A stretch of 64,000 bases of DNA from Cladorhizidae sp. MBARI D1340-BT2 (GCA_028752905.1 JAQNBH010000011.1:26342833-26406832), one strand, 5' to 3'. Positions 40,001 through 54,700 are shown, counted from the stretch's first letter. The notes: generated by a model from the letters alone, not told the origin. A program made the numbers and translations.

Positions 40001-43000
40001 CTGGGTATACCTAGGTTGAATCAACTGCCTGGGTATACCTAGGTTGCATCAATTGCCTGGGTATACGTAGGTTGTATCAACTGCCTGGGTATACCTAGGT
40101 TGTATCAGCTGCCTGGGTATACCTAGATTGCATCAACTGCCTGGGTATACCTGGATTGTATCAGCTACCTGGGTATACCTAGGTTGCATCAACTGCATGG
40201 GTATACCTAGGTAGCATCAGCTGCCTGGGTATACGTAGGTTGCATCAACTGCCTGTGTATACCTAGGTTGCATCAGATGCCTGGGTATACCTAGGTTGAT
40301 CAACTGCCAGGGATTGCCTGGGTATACCTAGATTGTATTATCTGCCTGGGTATACCTAGATTGTATCAGCTGCCTGGGTATACCTAGATTGCATTAATTG
40401 CCTGGGTATACCTAGAATGTATCAGCAGCCTGTGTATACCTAGGTTGCATCAACTGCCTCGGCATACCTAGATTGTATCAGCTGCCTGGGCATACATAGG
40501 TTGCATCAACTGCCTGGATATACCTAGGTTCTATCAATTGCCATGCTATACCTAGGTTGCATCAGCTGACTGGGTATACCTAGGTTGTATCACCTGCCTG
40601 GGTATACCTAGGTTGCATCAACAGCCTGGGTATACCTTGGTTGCATCAACTGTCTGGGTATACATAGGTTGCATCAACTGCCTGACTATATCTAGGTTGC
40701 ATCAGCCGCCTGGGTATACCTAGATTGCATCAATTACCTGGGTATACCTAGATTGTATCAGCTGCCTTGGTATATCTAGTTTGCTTTAACTGCCTGGGTA
40801 TACCTAGGTTGTATCAGCTGCCTGGGTATACCTAAGTTCCATCAATTGCCTGGGTATACCTTGATTATATCAGCTGCCTGGGTATACCTAGGTTGCATCA
40901 ACTGTCTGAGTATACCTAGGTTGTATCAGCTTCCTGGGTATACTTAGGTTGCATCAGCTGCCTGGGTATACCTAGGTTACATCAATTGCCTGAGTATACC
41001 TAGTATGCATCAGATACCTGGCTATACCTCGGTTGCATCCATGGCCTGTGTATTCTTAGGTTACATCAGCTGCCTGGGTATACCTAGGTTGCATCAACTG
41101 CCTGGGTATACCTATGTTGCATCAGCTGTCTGGGTATATCTAGGTTGCATCAACTGCCTGGGTATACCTGGGTTCTATCAATTGCCTGGCTATACCTACG
41201 TTGCATCCATTGCCTGTGTATAATTAGGTTACATCAGCTGCCTGGGTATACCTAGGTTGCATCAAGTGCCTGGGTATACCTATGTTACATCAGCTGTCTG
41301 GGTATACCTAGGTTGCATCCACTGCTTGGGTATGCCTAATTGCATCATCTACGTGGGTATACCTAGGTTGCATCAATTGCCTGTGTATACCTTGCTTGCA
41401 TCAAACGCCTGGGTATACATAGTTTGCATCAATTGACTGGCTATACCTAGGTTGCATCAACTGCCTGAGTATATCTAGGTTGCATCAACTTCCTGGTATA
41501 CCTAGGTTGTATCAACTGCCTGGCTATACCTAGGTTGCATCAGCTGCGTGGGTATACTTAGGTTGCATCAACTGCCTGGGTATACCCAGGTTGGATCAAC
41601 TTCCTGTGTATACCTTGGTTGCATCAACTGTCTGGGTATACCTAGTTTGCACCAACTGCCTGAGTATATCTAGGTTGCATCAACTGCCTGGGTTGCATCA
41701 GCTGCCTGGGTATACCTAGGTTGAATCAACTGCCTGGGTATACCTAGGTTGCATCAATTGCCTGGGTATACGTAGGTTGTATCAACTGCCTGGGTATACC
41801 TAGGTTGTATCAGCTGCCTGGGTATACCTAGATTGCATCAACTGCCTGGGTATACCTGGATTGTATCAGCTGCCTGGGTATACCTAGGTTGCATCAACTG
41901 CATGGGTATACCTAGGTAGCATCAGCTGCCTGGGTATACATAGGTTGCATCAACTGCCTGTGTATACCTAGGTTGCATCAGCTGCCTGGGTATACCTAGG
42001 TTGATCAACTGCCAGGGATTGCCTGGGTATACCTAGATTGTATTATCTGCCTGGGTATACCTAGATTGTATCAGCTGCCTGGGTATACCTAGATTGCATT
42101 AATTGCCTGGGTATACCTAGATTGTATCTGCTGCCTGTGTATACCTAGGTTGCATCAACTGCCTCGGTATACCTAGATTGTATCAGCTGCCTGGGCATAC
42201 ATAGGTTACTTCAACTGCCTGGGTATACGTAGGTTGCATCAACTGCTGGGTATACCTAGGTTGCTTCAACTGCCTGTGTATACCTAGGTTGATTCAACTG
42301 CCTGGTTATACCTAGATTGTATCAGATGCCTTTGTATACCTAGGTTGCATTAACTGCCTGGGTATACCTAGGTTGTATCAGCTGCCTGGATATACCTAGA
42401 TTCCATCAATTGCCTGGGTATACCTTGATTGTATCAGCTGCCTAGGTACACCTAGGTTGCATCAACTGTCTGAGTATATCTAGGTTGTATCAGCTTCCTA
42501 GGTATACTTAGGTTGCATCAGCTGCCTGGGTATACCTAGGTTGCATCAATTGCCTGAGTATACCTAGTATGCATCAGATGCCTGGTTATACCTCGGTTGT
42601 ATCCATTGCCTGTGTATTCTTAGGTTACATCAGCTGCCTGGGTATACCTAGGTTGCATCAACTGCCTGGGTATACCTATGTTGCATCAGCTGTCTGGGTT
42701 GCATCAACGGCCCGTGTATACCTATGTTCTATTAATTGCCTGGCTATACTTAGATTGCATCCATTGCCTGTGTATACTTAGGTTACATCAGCTGCCTGGG
42801 TATACCTAGGTTGCATCAACTGCCTGGGTTATACCTATGTTGCATCAGCTGTCTGGGTATATCTAGGTTGCAGCCACTGCTTGGGTATACCTAATTGCAT
42901 CATCTACCTGCATATACCTTGGTTGCATCAACTGTCTGTGTATACCTAGGTTGCACCAACTGCCTGAGTATATCTAGGTTGCATCAACTGCCTGGGTATA

Positions 43001-43682
43001 CCTAGGTTGCATAAGCTGCCTTGGTATACCTAGGTTGAATCAACTGCCTGGGTATACCTAGGTTGCATCAATTGCCTGGGTATACCTAGTTTGTGTCATC
43101 TGCCTTGGTATACGTAGGTTGTATCAGCTGCCTGGGTATACCTAGATTGCATCAATTGCCTGGATATACCTAGATTGTATCAGCTGCCTGTGTATACCTA
43201 GGTTGCATCAACTGCCTGGGTATACCTAGATTATATCAGCTGCCTGGGCATACATAGGTTGCATCAACTGCCTGAGTATACCTAGGTTGAATCAGCTACC
43301 TGGGTATACCTAGGTTGCTTCAACTGCCTGGGTATACCTAGATTGTATCAGCTGCCTGGGTATACCTAGGTTGCATCAACTGCATGGGTATACCTAGAAT
43401 TGCCTGGGTTGTATCATCTGCCTGGGTATACCTAGGTTGTATCAGCTGCCTGGGTATACCTAGATTGCAGCAATTTCCTGGGTATACCGAGATTGTATCA
43501 GCTGCCTGTGTATACCTAGTTTGCATCAACTGTCTGGGTATACCTAGATTGTATCAGCTGCCTGGGCATACATAGGTTGCATCAACTGCCTGGGTATACC
43601 TAGGTTGAATCAGCTACCTGGGTATACCTAGGTTGCATCAACTGCCTGGGTATACCTAGATTGTATCAGCTGCTTGGGTATA
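37030..43682 (+). repeat. Large segmental duplication inside the array, copy 2
   Basis: Partner of 26,332-34,089, about 6.65 kb long. It lacks the 1,218-bp extra copy and a 56-bp piece near 39,240 (GCATCAGCTGCC reached directly after the TTGATTATATC unit), but keeps the two 84-bp pieces lost in copy 1. The net offset change of 1,105 bp equals 1,218 + 56 - 1 - 84 - 84. The copies end where copy 1 reads CTTGGGTATACCTAGG and this one CTTGGGTATACTTAGG. Confidence 0.87.
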
Positions 43683-46600
43683 CTTAGGTTGCATCAGCTG
43701 CCAGGGTATACCTAGGTTGCAACTATTGCCTGAGTATACCTAGTATACATCAGATGCCTGGCTATACCTAGGTTGCATCTATTGCCTGTGTATTGTTAGG
43801 TTACATCAGCTGCCTGGCTATACCTAGGTTGCATCTACTGCCTGGGTATACCTATGTTACATCAGCTGCCTGGGTATACCTAGGTTGCATCAACTGACTG
43901 GGTATATCCAGGTTGCATCAACTGCCTGAGTATATCTAGGTTGCATCAACTGCCTGTGGGTATACCTAGGTTGCATCAGCTGCCTGGGTATATCTAGTTT
44001 GAATCAACTGCCTTGGTATACCTAGGTTGCATCAATTGCCTGGTTTGTATCATCTGCCTGGGTATAACTAGGTTGTATCAGCTGCCTAGGTATACCTAGA
44101 TTGCATCAATTGCCTAGATTGTATCAGCTGCCTGTGTATACCTAGGTTGCATCAACTGCCTGGGTATACCTAGATTGTATCAGCTGCCTGGGCATACATA
44201 GGTTGCATCAATTGCCTGGGTATATCTAGTTGATGAATCAGCTACCTGGGTATACCTAGGTTGCATCAACTGCCTGTGTATACCTAGATTGTATCAGCTG
44301 CCTGGGTATACCTAGGTTGCATCAACTGCCTGGGTATACCTAGGTTGCTTCAACTGCCTGTGTTTACCTAGGTTGATTCAACTGCCTCGGTATACCTAGG
44401 TTGCATCAACTGCCAGGGTGTACCAAGGTTGCATAACTGCCTGGCTATACTTAGGTTGCATCAAGTGCCTGGCTATACATAGTTTGCATCAACTGCCTGG
44501 GTATACCTAGGTTGCATCAACTGCCTGGCTATACCTAGTTTGCATCAACTGCATGGGTATACCTAGGTTGCATCAACTGCCTGCGTTGCATCAAATGCCT
44601 GGGTATACCTAGGTTGCATCAACTGCTTGGGTATACCTAAATTACATCAGCTGCATAGGTATACCTAGTTGCATCAACTGCCTGGGTATACCTAGGATGC
44701 ATCAACTGCCTGCTTATACCTAGATTGCATCAACTGCCTGAGTATACCTAGATTGCATTAACTGCCTGGCTATACCTAGGTTGCCTCCACTGCCTGTGTA
44801 TAGCCTTGGTTGTATCACTGCCTGGCTATATTTAGTTTGAATCAACAGCCTGGCTATACCTAGGTTGCATCAACTCCCCGGGTAAACCTAGGTTGCATCT
44901 ACTGCCTGGCTATACCTAGGTTGCATCAACTGTCTGATTATACCTAGATTGCAACAACTGCCTGGGTATACCTAGGTTGCATCAACTGCCTAGGTTGCAT
45001 CAACTGCCTGAGTATTTCTAGGTTAAATCAACTGCCTGGGTATACCTAGGTTGCATCAGCTGCATTGATATACCTAGGTTGTATCAGCTGCCTGGGTATA
45101 CCTAGGTTGCATCAACTGCCTGGGTATACCTAGGTTGTATCAGCTGCCTGGGTTTACCTAGGTTGCAACAACTGCCTGGGTATACCTAGGTTGTATCTGC
45201 TGACTTGGTATACCTAGGTTCCAACAATTGCCTAGGTATACCTTGATTGTATCAGCTGCCTGGGTATACTTAGGTTGCATCAGCTGCCAGGGTATACCTA
45301 GGTTGCATCAATTGCCTGAGTATACCTAGTATGCATCAACTGCGTAGATATACCTAGATTGCATCAACTGCTTGGGGTTGCATCAACTGTCTGAATATAC
45401 CTAGGTTGTATCAGCTTCCTGGGTATACTTCGGTTGCATCAGCTGCCAGGGTATACCTAGGTTGGATCAATTGCCTGAGTACACCTAGTATGCATCAGCT
45501 GCCTGGCTATACCTAGGTTGCATCCATTGCCTGTGTATTGTTAGGTTACATCAGCTACCTGGCTATACCTAGGTTGCATCTACTGCCTATGTTACATCAG
45601 CTGCCTGGGTATACCTAGGTTGCATCAACTGACTGGGTATACCCAGTTTGGATCAACTGCCTGGGTATACCTTGGTTGCATCAACTGTCTAGATATACCT
45701 AGATTGCACCAACTGCTTGAGTATATCTAGGTTGCATCAACTGCATATGGGTATACCTAGGTTGCATAAGCTGCCTGGGTTTACCTAGGTTGAATCAATT
45801 GCCTGGGTATACCTAGGTTGCATCAATTGCCTGGGTTGTATCATATGCCTGGGTATACCTAGGTTGTATCAGCTGCCTGGGTATACCTAGATTGCATCAA
45901 TTGCCTAGATTGTATCAGCTGCCTGTGTATACCTAGGTTGCATCAACTGCCTGGGTATACCTAGATTGTATCAGCTGCCTGGGCATACATAGGTTGCATC
46001 AACTGCATGGGTATACCTAGGTTGCATCAGCTGCCTGTGTATACGTAGGTTGCATCAAATGCCTGGGTATACCTAGGTTGCTTCAACTTCCTGTGTAAAC
46101 CTAGGTTGATTCAACTGCCTGGGTATACCTAGGTTGCATCAACTGCCTGGGTGTACCTATGTTGCATCACTGCCTGGCTATACTTAGGTTGCATCAAGTG
46201 CCTGGCTATACATAGTTTGCATCAACTGCCTGGGTATACCTAGGTTGCATCAACTGCCTGTCTATACCTAGTTTGCATCAACTGCATGGGTATACATACC
46301 TAGGTTGCATCAACTGCCTGGATTGCATCAAATGCCTGGGTATACCTAGGTTGCATCAACTGCTTGGGTATACCTAAATTACATCAGCTGCATAGGTATA
46401 CCTAGTTGCATCAACTGCCTGGGTATACCTAGGATGCATCAACTGCCTGGTTATACCTAGATTGCATCAACTGCCTGTGTATACCTAGATTGCAGTAACT
46501 GCCTAGCTATACCTAGGTTGCATCAACTGACTGTGTATAGCCTTGGTTGTATCACTGCCTGGCTGTATTTAGGTTGCATCAACAGCTTGGCTATACCTAG

Positions 46601-47187
46601 GTTGCATCAACTGCCCGGGTAAACCTAGGTTGTATCTACTGCCTGGCTATACCTAGGTTGCATCAACTGTCTCTTTATACCTAGGTTGCATCAACTGTCT
46701 GAGTATACATAGATTGCAACAACTGCCTGTGTATACCTAGGTTACATCAACTGCTTGGGTATACCTAGGTTGCATTAGCTGCCTGGATATACCTAGGCTG
46801 CATCAAATGCCTGGGTATACCTAGGTTGCATCAGCTGCCAGGGTACACCTATTTTTCATGAACTGCCTGGGTATACCTAGGTTGCATCAATTGCCTAGGT
46901 ATACCTAGGTTGCATCAACTGCCTAGGTTGCATCAACTGCCTGAGTATTTCTAGGTTACATCAATTGTCTGGGTATACCTAGGTTGCATCAGCTGCATTG
47001 ATATACCTAGGTTGTATCAGTTGCCTGGGTATACCTAGTTTGCATCAACTGCCTGGGTATACCTAGGTTGTATCTGCTGACTTGGTATACCTAGGTTCCA
47101 ACAATTGCCTGGGTATACCTTGATTGTATCAGCTGCCTGGGTGTACCTATGTTGCATCAGCTGTCTGGGTATACCTAGGTTGCATCA
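43494..47187 (+). repeat. 3,687-bp tandem duplication, copy A
   Basis: GCTGCCTGTGTATACCTAG at 43,501 recurs at 47,188, TACTTAGGTTGC at 43,681 recurs at 47,368, and GTGTACCTATG at 47,141 recurs at 50,828: the step is 3,687 bp throughout. Every stretch I compared, including irregular words such as GGGTGTACCAAGG, CATACATACCTAGG and CAACTGCATATGGG, is the same in both copies. The block itself contains an older, diverged internal repeat at about 1,727 bp (TAGCCTTGG at 44,811 and 46,538). Confidence 0.93.
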
Positions 47188-50100
47188 GCTGCCTGTGTAT
47201 ACCTAGTTTGCATCAACTGTCTGGGTATACCTAGATTGTATCAGCTGCCTGGGCATACATAGGTTGCATCAACTGCCTGGGTATACCTAGGTTGAATCAG
47301 CTACCTGGGTATACCTAGGTTGCATCAACTGCCTGGGTATACCTAGATTGTATCAGCTGCTTGGGTATACTTAGGTTGCATCAGCTGCCAGGGTATACCT
47401 AGGTTGCAACTATTGCCTGAGTATACCTAGTATACATCAGATGCCTGGCTATACCTAGGTTGCATCTATTGCCTGTGTATTGTTAGGTTACATCAGCTGC
47501 CTGGCTATACCTAGGTTGCATCTACTGCCTGGGTATACCTATGTTACATCAGCTGCCTGGGTATACCTAGGTTGCATCAACTGACTGGGTATATCCAGGT
47601 TGCATCAACTGCCTGAGTATATCTAGGTTGCATCAACTGCCTGTGGGTATACCTAGGTTGCATCAGCTGCCTGGGTATATCTAGTTTGAATCAACTGCCT
47701 TGGTATACCTAGGTTGCATCAATTGCCTGGTTTGTATCATCTGCCTGGGTATAACTAGGTTGTATCAGCTGCCTAGGTATACCTAGATTGCATCAATTGC
47801 CTAGATTGTATCAGCTGCCTGTGTATACCTAGGTTGCATCAACTGCCTGGGTATACCTAGATTGTATCAGCTGCCTGGGCATACATAGGTTGCATCAATT
47901 GCCTGGGTATATCTAGTTGATGAATCAGCTACCTGGGTATACCTAGGTTGCATCAACTGCCTGTGTATACCTAGATTGTATCAGCTGCCTGGGTATACCT
48001 AGGTTGCATCAACTGCCTGGGTATACCTAGGTTGCTTCAACTGCCTGTGTTTACCTAGGTTGATTCAACTGCCTCGGTATACCTAGGTTGCATCAACTGC
48101 CAGGGTGTACCAAGGTTGCATAACTGCCTGGCTATACTTAGGTTGCATCAAGTGCCTGGCTATACATAGTTTGCATCAACTGCCTGGGTATACCTAGGTT
48201 GCATCAACTGCCTGGCTATACCTAGTTTGCATCAACTGCATGGGTATACCTAGGTTGCATCAACTGCCTGCGTTGCATCAAATGCCTGGGTATACCTAGG
48301 TTGCATCAACTGCTTGGGTATACCTAAATTACATCAGCTGCATAGGTATACCTAGTTGCATCAACTGCCTGGGTATACCTAGGATGCATCAACTGCCTGC
48401 TTATACCTAGATTGCATCAACTGCCTGAGTATACCTAGATTGCATTAACTGCCTGGCTATACCTAGGTTGCCTCCACTGCCTGTGTATAGCCTTGGTTGT
48501 ATCACTGCCTGGCTATATTTAGTTTGAATCAACAGCCTGGCTATACCTAGGTTGCATCAACTCCCCGGGTAAACCTAGGTTGCATCTACTGCCTGGCTAT
48601 ACCTAGGTTGCATCAACTGTCTGATTATACCTAGATTGCAACAACTGCCTGGGTATACCTAGGTTGCATCAACTGCCTAGGTTGCATCAACTGCCTGAGT
48701 ATTTCTAGGTTAAATCAACTGCCTGGGTATACCTAGGTTGCATCAGCTGCATTGATATACCTAGGTTGTATCAGCTGCCTGGGTATACCTAGGTTGCATC
48801 AACTGCCTGGGTATACCTAGGTTGTATCAGCTGCCTGGGTTTACCTAGGTTGCAACAACTGCCTGGGTATACCTAGGTTGTATCTGCTGACTTGGTATAC
48901 CTAGGTTCCAACAATTGCCTAGGTATACCTTGATTGTATCAGCTGCCTGGGTATACTTAGGTTGCATCAGCTGCCAGGGTATACCTAGGTTGCATCAATT
49001 GCCTGAGTATACCTAGTATGCATCAACTGCGTAGATATACCTAGATTGCATCAACTGCTTGGGGTTGCATCAACTGTCTGAATATACCTAGGTTGTATCA
49101 GCTTCCTGGGTATACTTCGGTTGCATCAGCTGCCAGGGTATACCTAGGTTGGATCAATTGCCTGAGTACACCTAGTATGCATCAGCTGCCTGGCTATACC
49201 TAGGTTGCATCCATTGCCTGTGTATTGTTAGGTTACATCAGCTACCTGGCTATACCTAGGTTGCATCTACTGCCTATGTTACATCAGCTGCCTGGGTATA
49301 CCTAGGTTGCATCAACTGACTGGGTATACCCAGTTTGGATCAACTGCCTGGGTATACCTTGGTTGCATCAACTGTCTAGATATACCTAGATTGCACCAAC
49401 TGCTTGAGTATATCTAGGTTGCATCAACTGCATATGGGTATACCTAGGTTGCATAAGCTGCCTGGGTTTACCTAGGTTGAATCAATTGCCTGGGTATACC
49501 TAGGTTGCATCAATTGCCTGGGTTGTATCATATGCCTGGGTATACCTAGGTTGTATCAGCTGCCTGGGTATACCTAGATTGCATCAATTGCCTAGATTGT
49601 ATCAGCTGCCTGTGTATACCTAGGTTGCATCAACTGCCTGGGTATACCTAGATTGTATCAGCTGCCTGGGCATACATAGGTTGCATCAACTGCATGGGTA
49701 TACCTAGGTTGCATCAGCTGCCTGTGTATACGTAGGTTGCATCAAATGCCTGGGTATACCTAGGTTGCTTCAACTTCCTGTGTAAACCTAGGTTGATTCA
49801 ACTGCCTGGGTATACCTAGGTTGCATCAACTGCCTGGGTGTACCTATGTTGCATCACTGCCTGGCTATACTTAGGTTGCATCAAGTGCCTGGCTATACAT
49901 AGTTTGCATCAACTGCCTGGGTATACCTAGGTTGCATCAACTGCCTGTCTATACCTAGTTTGCATCAACTGCATGGGTATACATACCTAGGTTGCATCAA
50001 CTGCCTGGATTGCATCAAATGCCTGGGTATACCTAGGTTGCATCAACTGCTTGGGTATACCTAAATTACATCAGCTGCATAGGTATACCTAGTTGCATCA

Positions 50101-50874
50101 ACTGCCTGGGTATACCTAGGATGCATCAACTGCCTGGTTATACCTAGATTGCATCAACTGCCTGTGTATACCTAGATTGCAGTAACTGCCTAGCTATACC
50201 TAGGTTGCATCAACTGACTGTGTATAGCCTTGGTTGTATCACTGCCTGGCTGTATTTAGGTTGCATCAACAGCTTGGCTATACCTAGGTTGCATCAACTG
50301 CCCGGGTAAACCTAGGTTGTATCTACTGCCTGGCTATACCTAGGTTGCATCAACTGTCTCTTTATACCTAGGTTGCATCAACTGTCTGAGTATACATAGA
50401 TTGCAACAACTGCCTGTGTATACCTAGGTTACATCAACTGCTTGGGTATACCTAGGTTGCATTAGCTGCCTGGATATACCTAGGCTGCATCAAATGCCTG
50501 GGTATACCTAGGTTGCATCAGCTGCCAGGGTACACCTATTTTTCATGAACTGCCTGGGTATACCTAGGTTGCATCAATTGCCTAGGTATACCTAGGTTGC
50601 ATCAACTGCCTAGGTTGCATCAACTGCCTGAGTATTTCTAGGTTACATCAATTGTCTGGGTATACCTAGGTTGCATCAGCTGCATTGATATACCTAGGTT
50701 GTATCAGTTGCCTGGGTATACCTAGTTTGCATCAACTGCCTGGGTATACCTAGGTTGTATCTGCTGACTTGGTATACCTAGGTTCCAACAATTGCCTGGG
50801 TATACCTTGATTGTATCAGCTGCCTGGGTGTACCTATGTTGCATCAGCTGTCTGGGTATACCTAGGTTGCATCA
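47188..50874 (+). repeat. 3,687-bp tandem duplication, copy B
   Basis: Second copy of the preceding block; I noticed no difference from copy A, with no unit-sized indel. It begins in the middle of a 28-bp unit and ends at the same point of the word, where copy A continues CAGCTGCCTGTG and this copy continues CAACTGCCTGGG. Either a very recent unequal exchange or an assembly duplication would give this. Confidence 0.93.
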
Positions 50875-53800
50875 ACTGCCTGGGTATACCTAGGTTCTAT
50901 CAATTGCCATGCTATACCTCGGTTGCATCAGCTGACTGGGTATACCTAGGTTGCATCAACTGCCTGGGTATACCTATGTTGCATCAGCTGTCTGGGTATA
51001 TCTAGTTTGCATCAACTGCCTGGGTATACCTAGGTTCTATCAATTGCCTGGCTATAACTAGGCTCCATCCATTGCCTGTGTATACTTATGTTACATCAGC
51101 TGCCTGGGTTGCATCAACTGTCTGGGAATACCTATGTTGCAACAGCTGTCTGGGAATACCTAGGTAGCATCCACTGCTTGGGTATGCCTAATTGCATCAT
51201 CTACGAAGGTATACCTAGGTTGCATCAATTGCCTGTGTATACCTTGGTTGCATTGTATACCTAGTTTGCATCAATTGACTGGCTATACCTAGGTTGCATC
51301 AACTGCCTGAGTAAATCTAGGTTGCATCAACTGCCTGGTATACCTAGGTTGTATCAACTGCCTGGCTATACCTAGGTTGCATCAGCTGCGTGGGTATACC
51401 TAGGTTGCATCTACTGCCTGGGTGTACCCAGGTTGGATCAACTGCCTGGGTATACCTTGGTTGCATCAACTGTCTGGGTATACCTAGGTTGCACCAACTG
51501 CCTGAGAATATCTAGGTTGCATCAACTGCCTGGGTATACCTAGTTTGCATCAGCTGCCTGTGTATACCTAGGTTGAATCAACTGCCTGGGTATACCTAGG
51601 TTGCATCAATTGCCTGGGTATACCTAGGTTGTATCATCTGCCTGGGTATACCTAGGTTGCATCAGCTGCCTGGGTATACCTAGGTTCCATCAATTGCCTG
51701 GGTATACCTAGATTGTATCAGCTGCCTGGATATACCTAGGTTGCATCTACTGCCTGGATATACCTAGGTTGTATCAGCTGCCTCGGTATACCTAGGTTCC
51801 ATCAATTGCCTGGGTATACCTAGATTGTATCAGCTGCTTGGGTATACCTAGATTGTATCAATTGCCTGGGTATACCTAGATTGTATCAGATGCCTGGGTA
51901 TAACTAGGTTGCATCAACTGCCTCCGTATACATAGGTTGCATCAACTGCCAGGTTATACCTAGGTTGCATCAACTGCCTGAGTATACATAGGTTGCATCA
52001 ACTGCTTGGCTTTACTTAGGTTGAATCAACTGCCTGGGTATAGCCAAGGTTGCATCACTGCCTGGCTATATTTAGGTTGCATCAACTGCATGGCTTTACC
52101 TAGGTTGTATCAACTGCCTGGGTAAACCTAGGTTGCATCAACTGCCTGGCTATACCTAGGTTGCATCAACTGCCTGGGTATACCTAGGTTGCATCTACTG
52201 CCTGGGTATACCTAGGTTGCATCATCTTCCTGGATATACCTAGGTTGCATCAACTGCCTGGTAATACCTAGGTTGCATCAGCTGCCTGAGTACACCTAGG
52301 TTTCATGAACTGCCTGGGTATACCTAGGTTACATCAATTGCCTGATTGTACCTAGGTTGCATCAACTGCCTAGGTTGCATCAACTGCCTGACTATACCTA
52401 AGTTGCATTAACTGCTTGGGTATACCTAGGTTGCTTCAGCTGCCTGGCTATACCTAGGTTGTATCAGCTGCCTGGGTATAACTAGGTTGTATCAGCTGCC
52501 TGGGTATACCTAGATTGCATCAATTGCCTTGGTATTCCTAGATTGTATCAGCGACATTGGTATACCTAGGTTGCATCAACTGCCTGGGTATACCTAGGTT
52601 GTATCATCTGCCTGGGTATACCTAGGTTGTATCAGCTGCCTGGATATACCTAGATTGCATCAATTGCCTGGATTGTATCAGCTCTCTGGGTATACCTAGG
52701 TTGCATCAACTGCCTGGGTATACCTAGATTGTATCAGCTGCCTGGGTATACCTAGGTGGCATCAACTGCCTAGGTATACCTAGGTTGCATTAGCTGCGCC
52801 TGGGTATTCCTAGGTTGCATCAACTGCCTGGGTATACCTAGGTTGCATCAACTGCCTGGATATACATAGGTTGCATCATCTGCCTGGGTTGCATCAACTG
52901 CCTGAATATACCTAGGTAGCATCAACTGCCTGGGTATACTTAGTTTGCATCAGCTGCCTGGGTAAACCTAGGTGGCATCAACTGCCTGGGTATACCTGGG
53001 CTGCATCAATTGCCTGGGTTATATCAGCTGCCTGGGTATACCTAGGTTGTATAAGCTGCCTATGCATCAACTGCCTGGGTATACCTAGATTGTATCAGCT
53101 GCCTGGGTATACATAGGTGGCATCAATTGCCTGGATATACCTAGGTTGAATCAGCTACCTAGGTATACCTAGGTTGCATCAACTGCCTGGATATACCTAG
53201 ATTGTATCAGCTGCCTGGGTATACCTAGGTTGCATCAACTGCCTTGGTTTACCTAGTTTGCATCAGCTGCCTGTGTATACGTAGGTTGCATCAACTGCCT
53301 GGGGATCCTAGGTTGCATCAACTGCCTGTGTATACCTAGGTTGCATCAACTGCCTGGGTATACCTAGGTTGCATCAATTCCCTGGGTATACCTAGGTTGT
53401 ATCATCTGCCTGGGTATACCTAGGTTGTATAAACTGCCTGGGTATACCTAGATTGCATCAATTGCCTGGGTATACCTAAATTGTATCAGCTGCCTGTGTA
53501 TACCTAGGTTGCATACACTGCCTGGGTATACCTAGATTGTATCAGCTGCCTGGGCATACATAGGTTGCATCAACTGCCCGAGTATACCTTAGTTGATGAA
53601 TCAGCTACCTGGGTAAACCTAGGTTGCATCAACTACCTGGGTATACCTAGATTGTATCAGCTACCTGGGTATACCTAGGTTGCATCAACTGCCTAGGTGT
53701 ACCTAGGATGCATCACTGCCTGGCTATACTTAGGTTGCATCAAGTGCCTGGCTATACATAGTTTACATCAACTGCCTGGGTATACCTAGGTTTCATCAAC

Positions 53801-54700
53801 TGCCTAGCTATACCTAGTTTGTATCAACTGCCTGGGTATACCTAGGTTGCATCACTGTCTGTGTATACTTAGGTTGTATCAAATGCCTGGGTATACCTAG
53901 GTTGCTGCATCCACTGCTTGGGTATACCTAAATTGCATCAGCTGCATAGGTATACCTAGTTGCATCAACTGCCTGGGTTGCTTCAACTGCCTGGTTATAC
54001 CTAGGTTGCAACAACTGCCTGAGTATACCTAGGTTGCATTTACTGCCTGGCTATACCTAGGTTGCATCAACTGCCTGTGTATAGCCTAGGTTGTATCACT
54101 GCCTGGCTATATTTAGGTTGCATCAACTGCCTGGCTATACTTAGGTTGCATCAACAGCCTGAGTAAACCTAGATTGCAACAACTGCCTGGGTATACCTAG
54201 GTTGCATCAACTGCTTGGGTATACTTAGGTTGCATCAGCTGCCTGGATATACATAGGTTGCATTAAATGCCTGGGTATACCTAGGTTGCATCAGCTGCCT
54301 GGGTACACCTAGGTTTGATTAACTGCCTGGGTATACCTAGGTTGCATCAATTGCCTGGGTATACCTAGGTTGCATCAACTGCCTAGGTTGCATCAACTGC
54401 CTGAGTATTTCTAGGTTGCATCAACTGCCTGGGTATACCTAGGTTGCATCAGATGCCTGGATATACCTAGGTTGATTAACTGCCTGGGTATACCTAGGTT
54501 GCATCAATTGCCTGGGTATAGCTAGGTTGTATCAGCCGCCTGGGTATACCTAGATTGAATCAATTGCCTGGGTATACCTTGATTGTATCAGCTGCCTGGG
54601 TATACCTAGGTTGCATCAACTGTCTGTAGGTTGTATCAGCTTCCTGGGTATAGTTAGGTTGCATCACCTGCCTGGGTATACCTAGGTTGCATTAATTGCC
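50875..54700 (+). repeat. Satellite segment with weak higher-order structure
   Basis: Satellite only, no gene. Consensus-like units occur in runs, for example at 51,600-51,900 and 52,090-52,260, and I could not find a long matching partner in the window. Some single words are shared, such as TATAGCC at about 52,031 and 54,079 and the TGGCTATACATAG word at about 53,750. Likely an older or less recently amplified part of the array, though a partner outside the window is possible. Confidence 0.6.

Noticed and set aside
43338..43529. Minus-strand open reading frame of 63 codons
   Set aside because: The reverse unit has TGA (from TTGATG) and TAG (from CCTAGG) in the same frame, so open frames on this strand need both to be lost. 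This one arises from a chance run of variants and has no coding features.
51240..51265. Possible insertion or break where TTGCATTGTATACC joins two units
   Set aside because: It is a fused unit made by an internal deletion within satellite sequence; nothing foreign is present.
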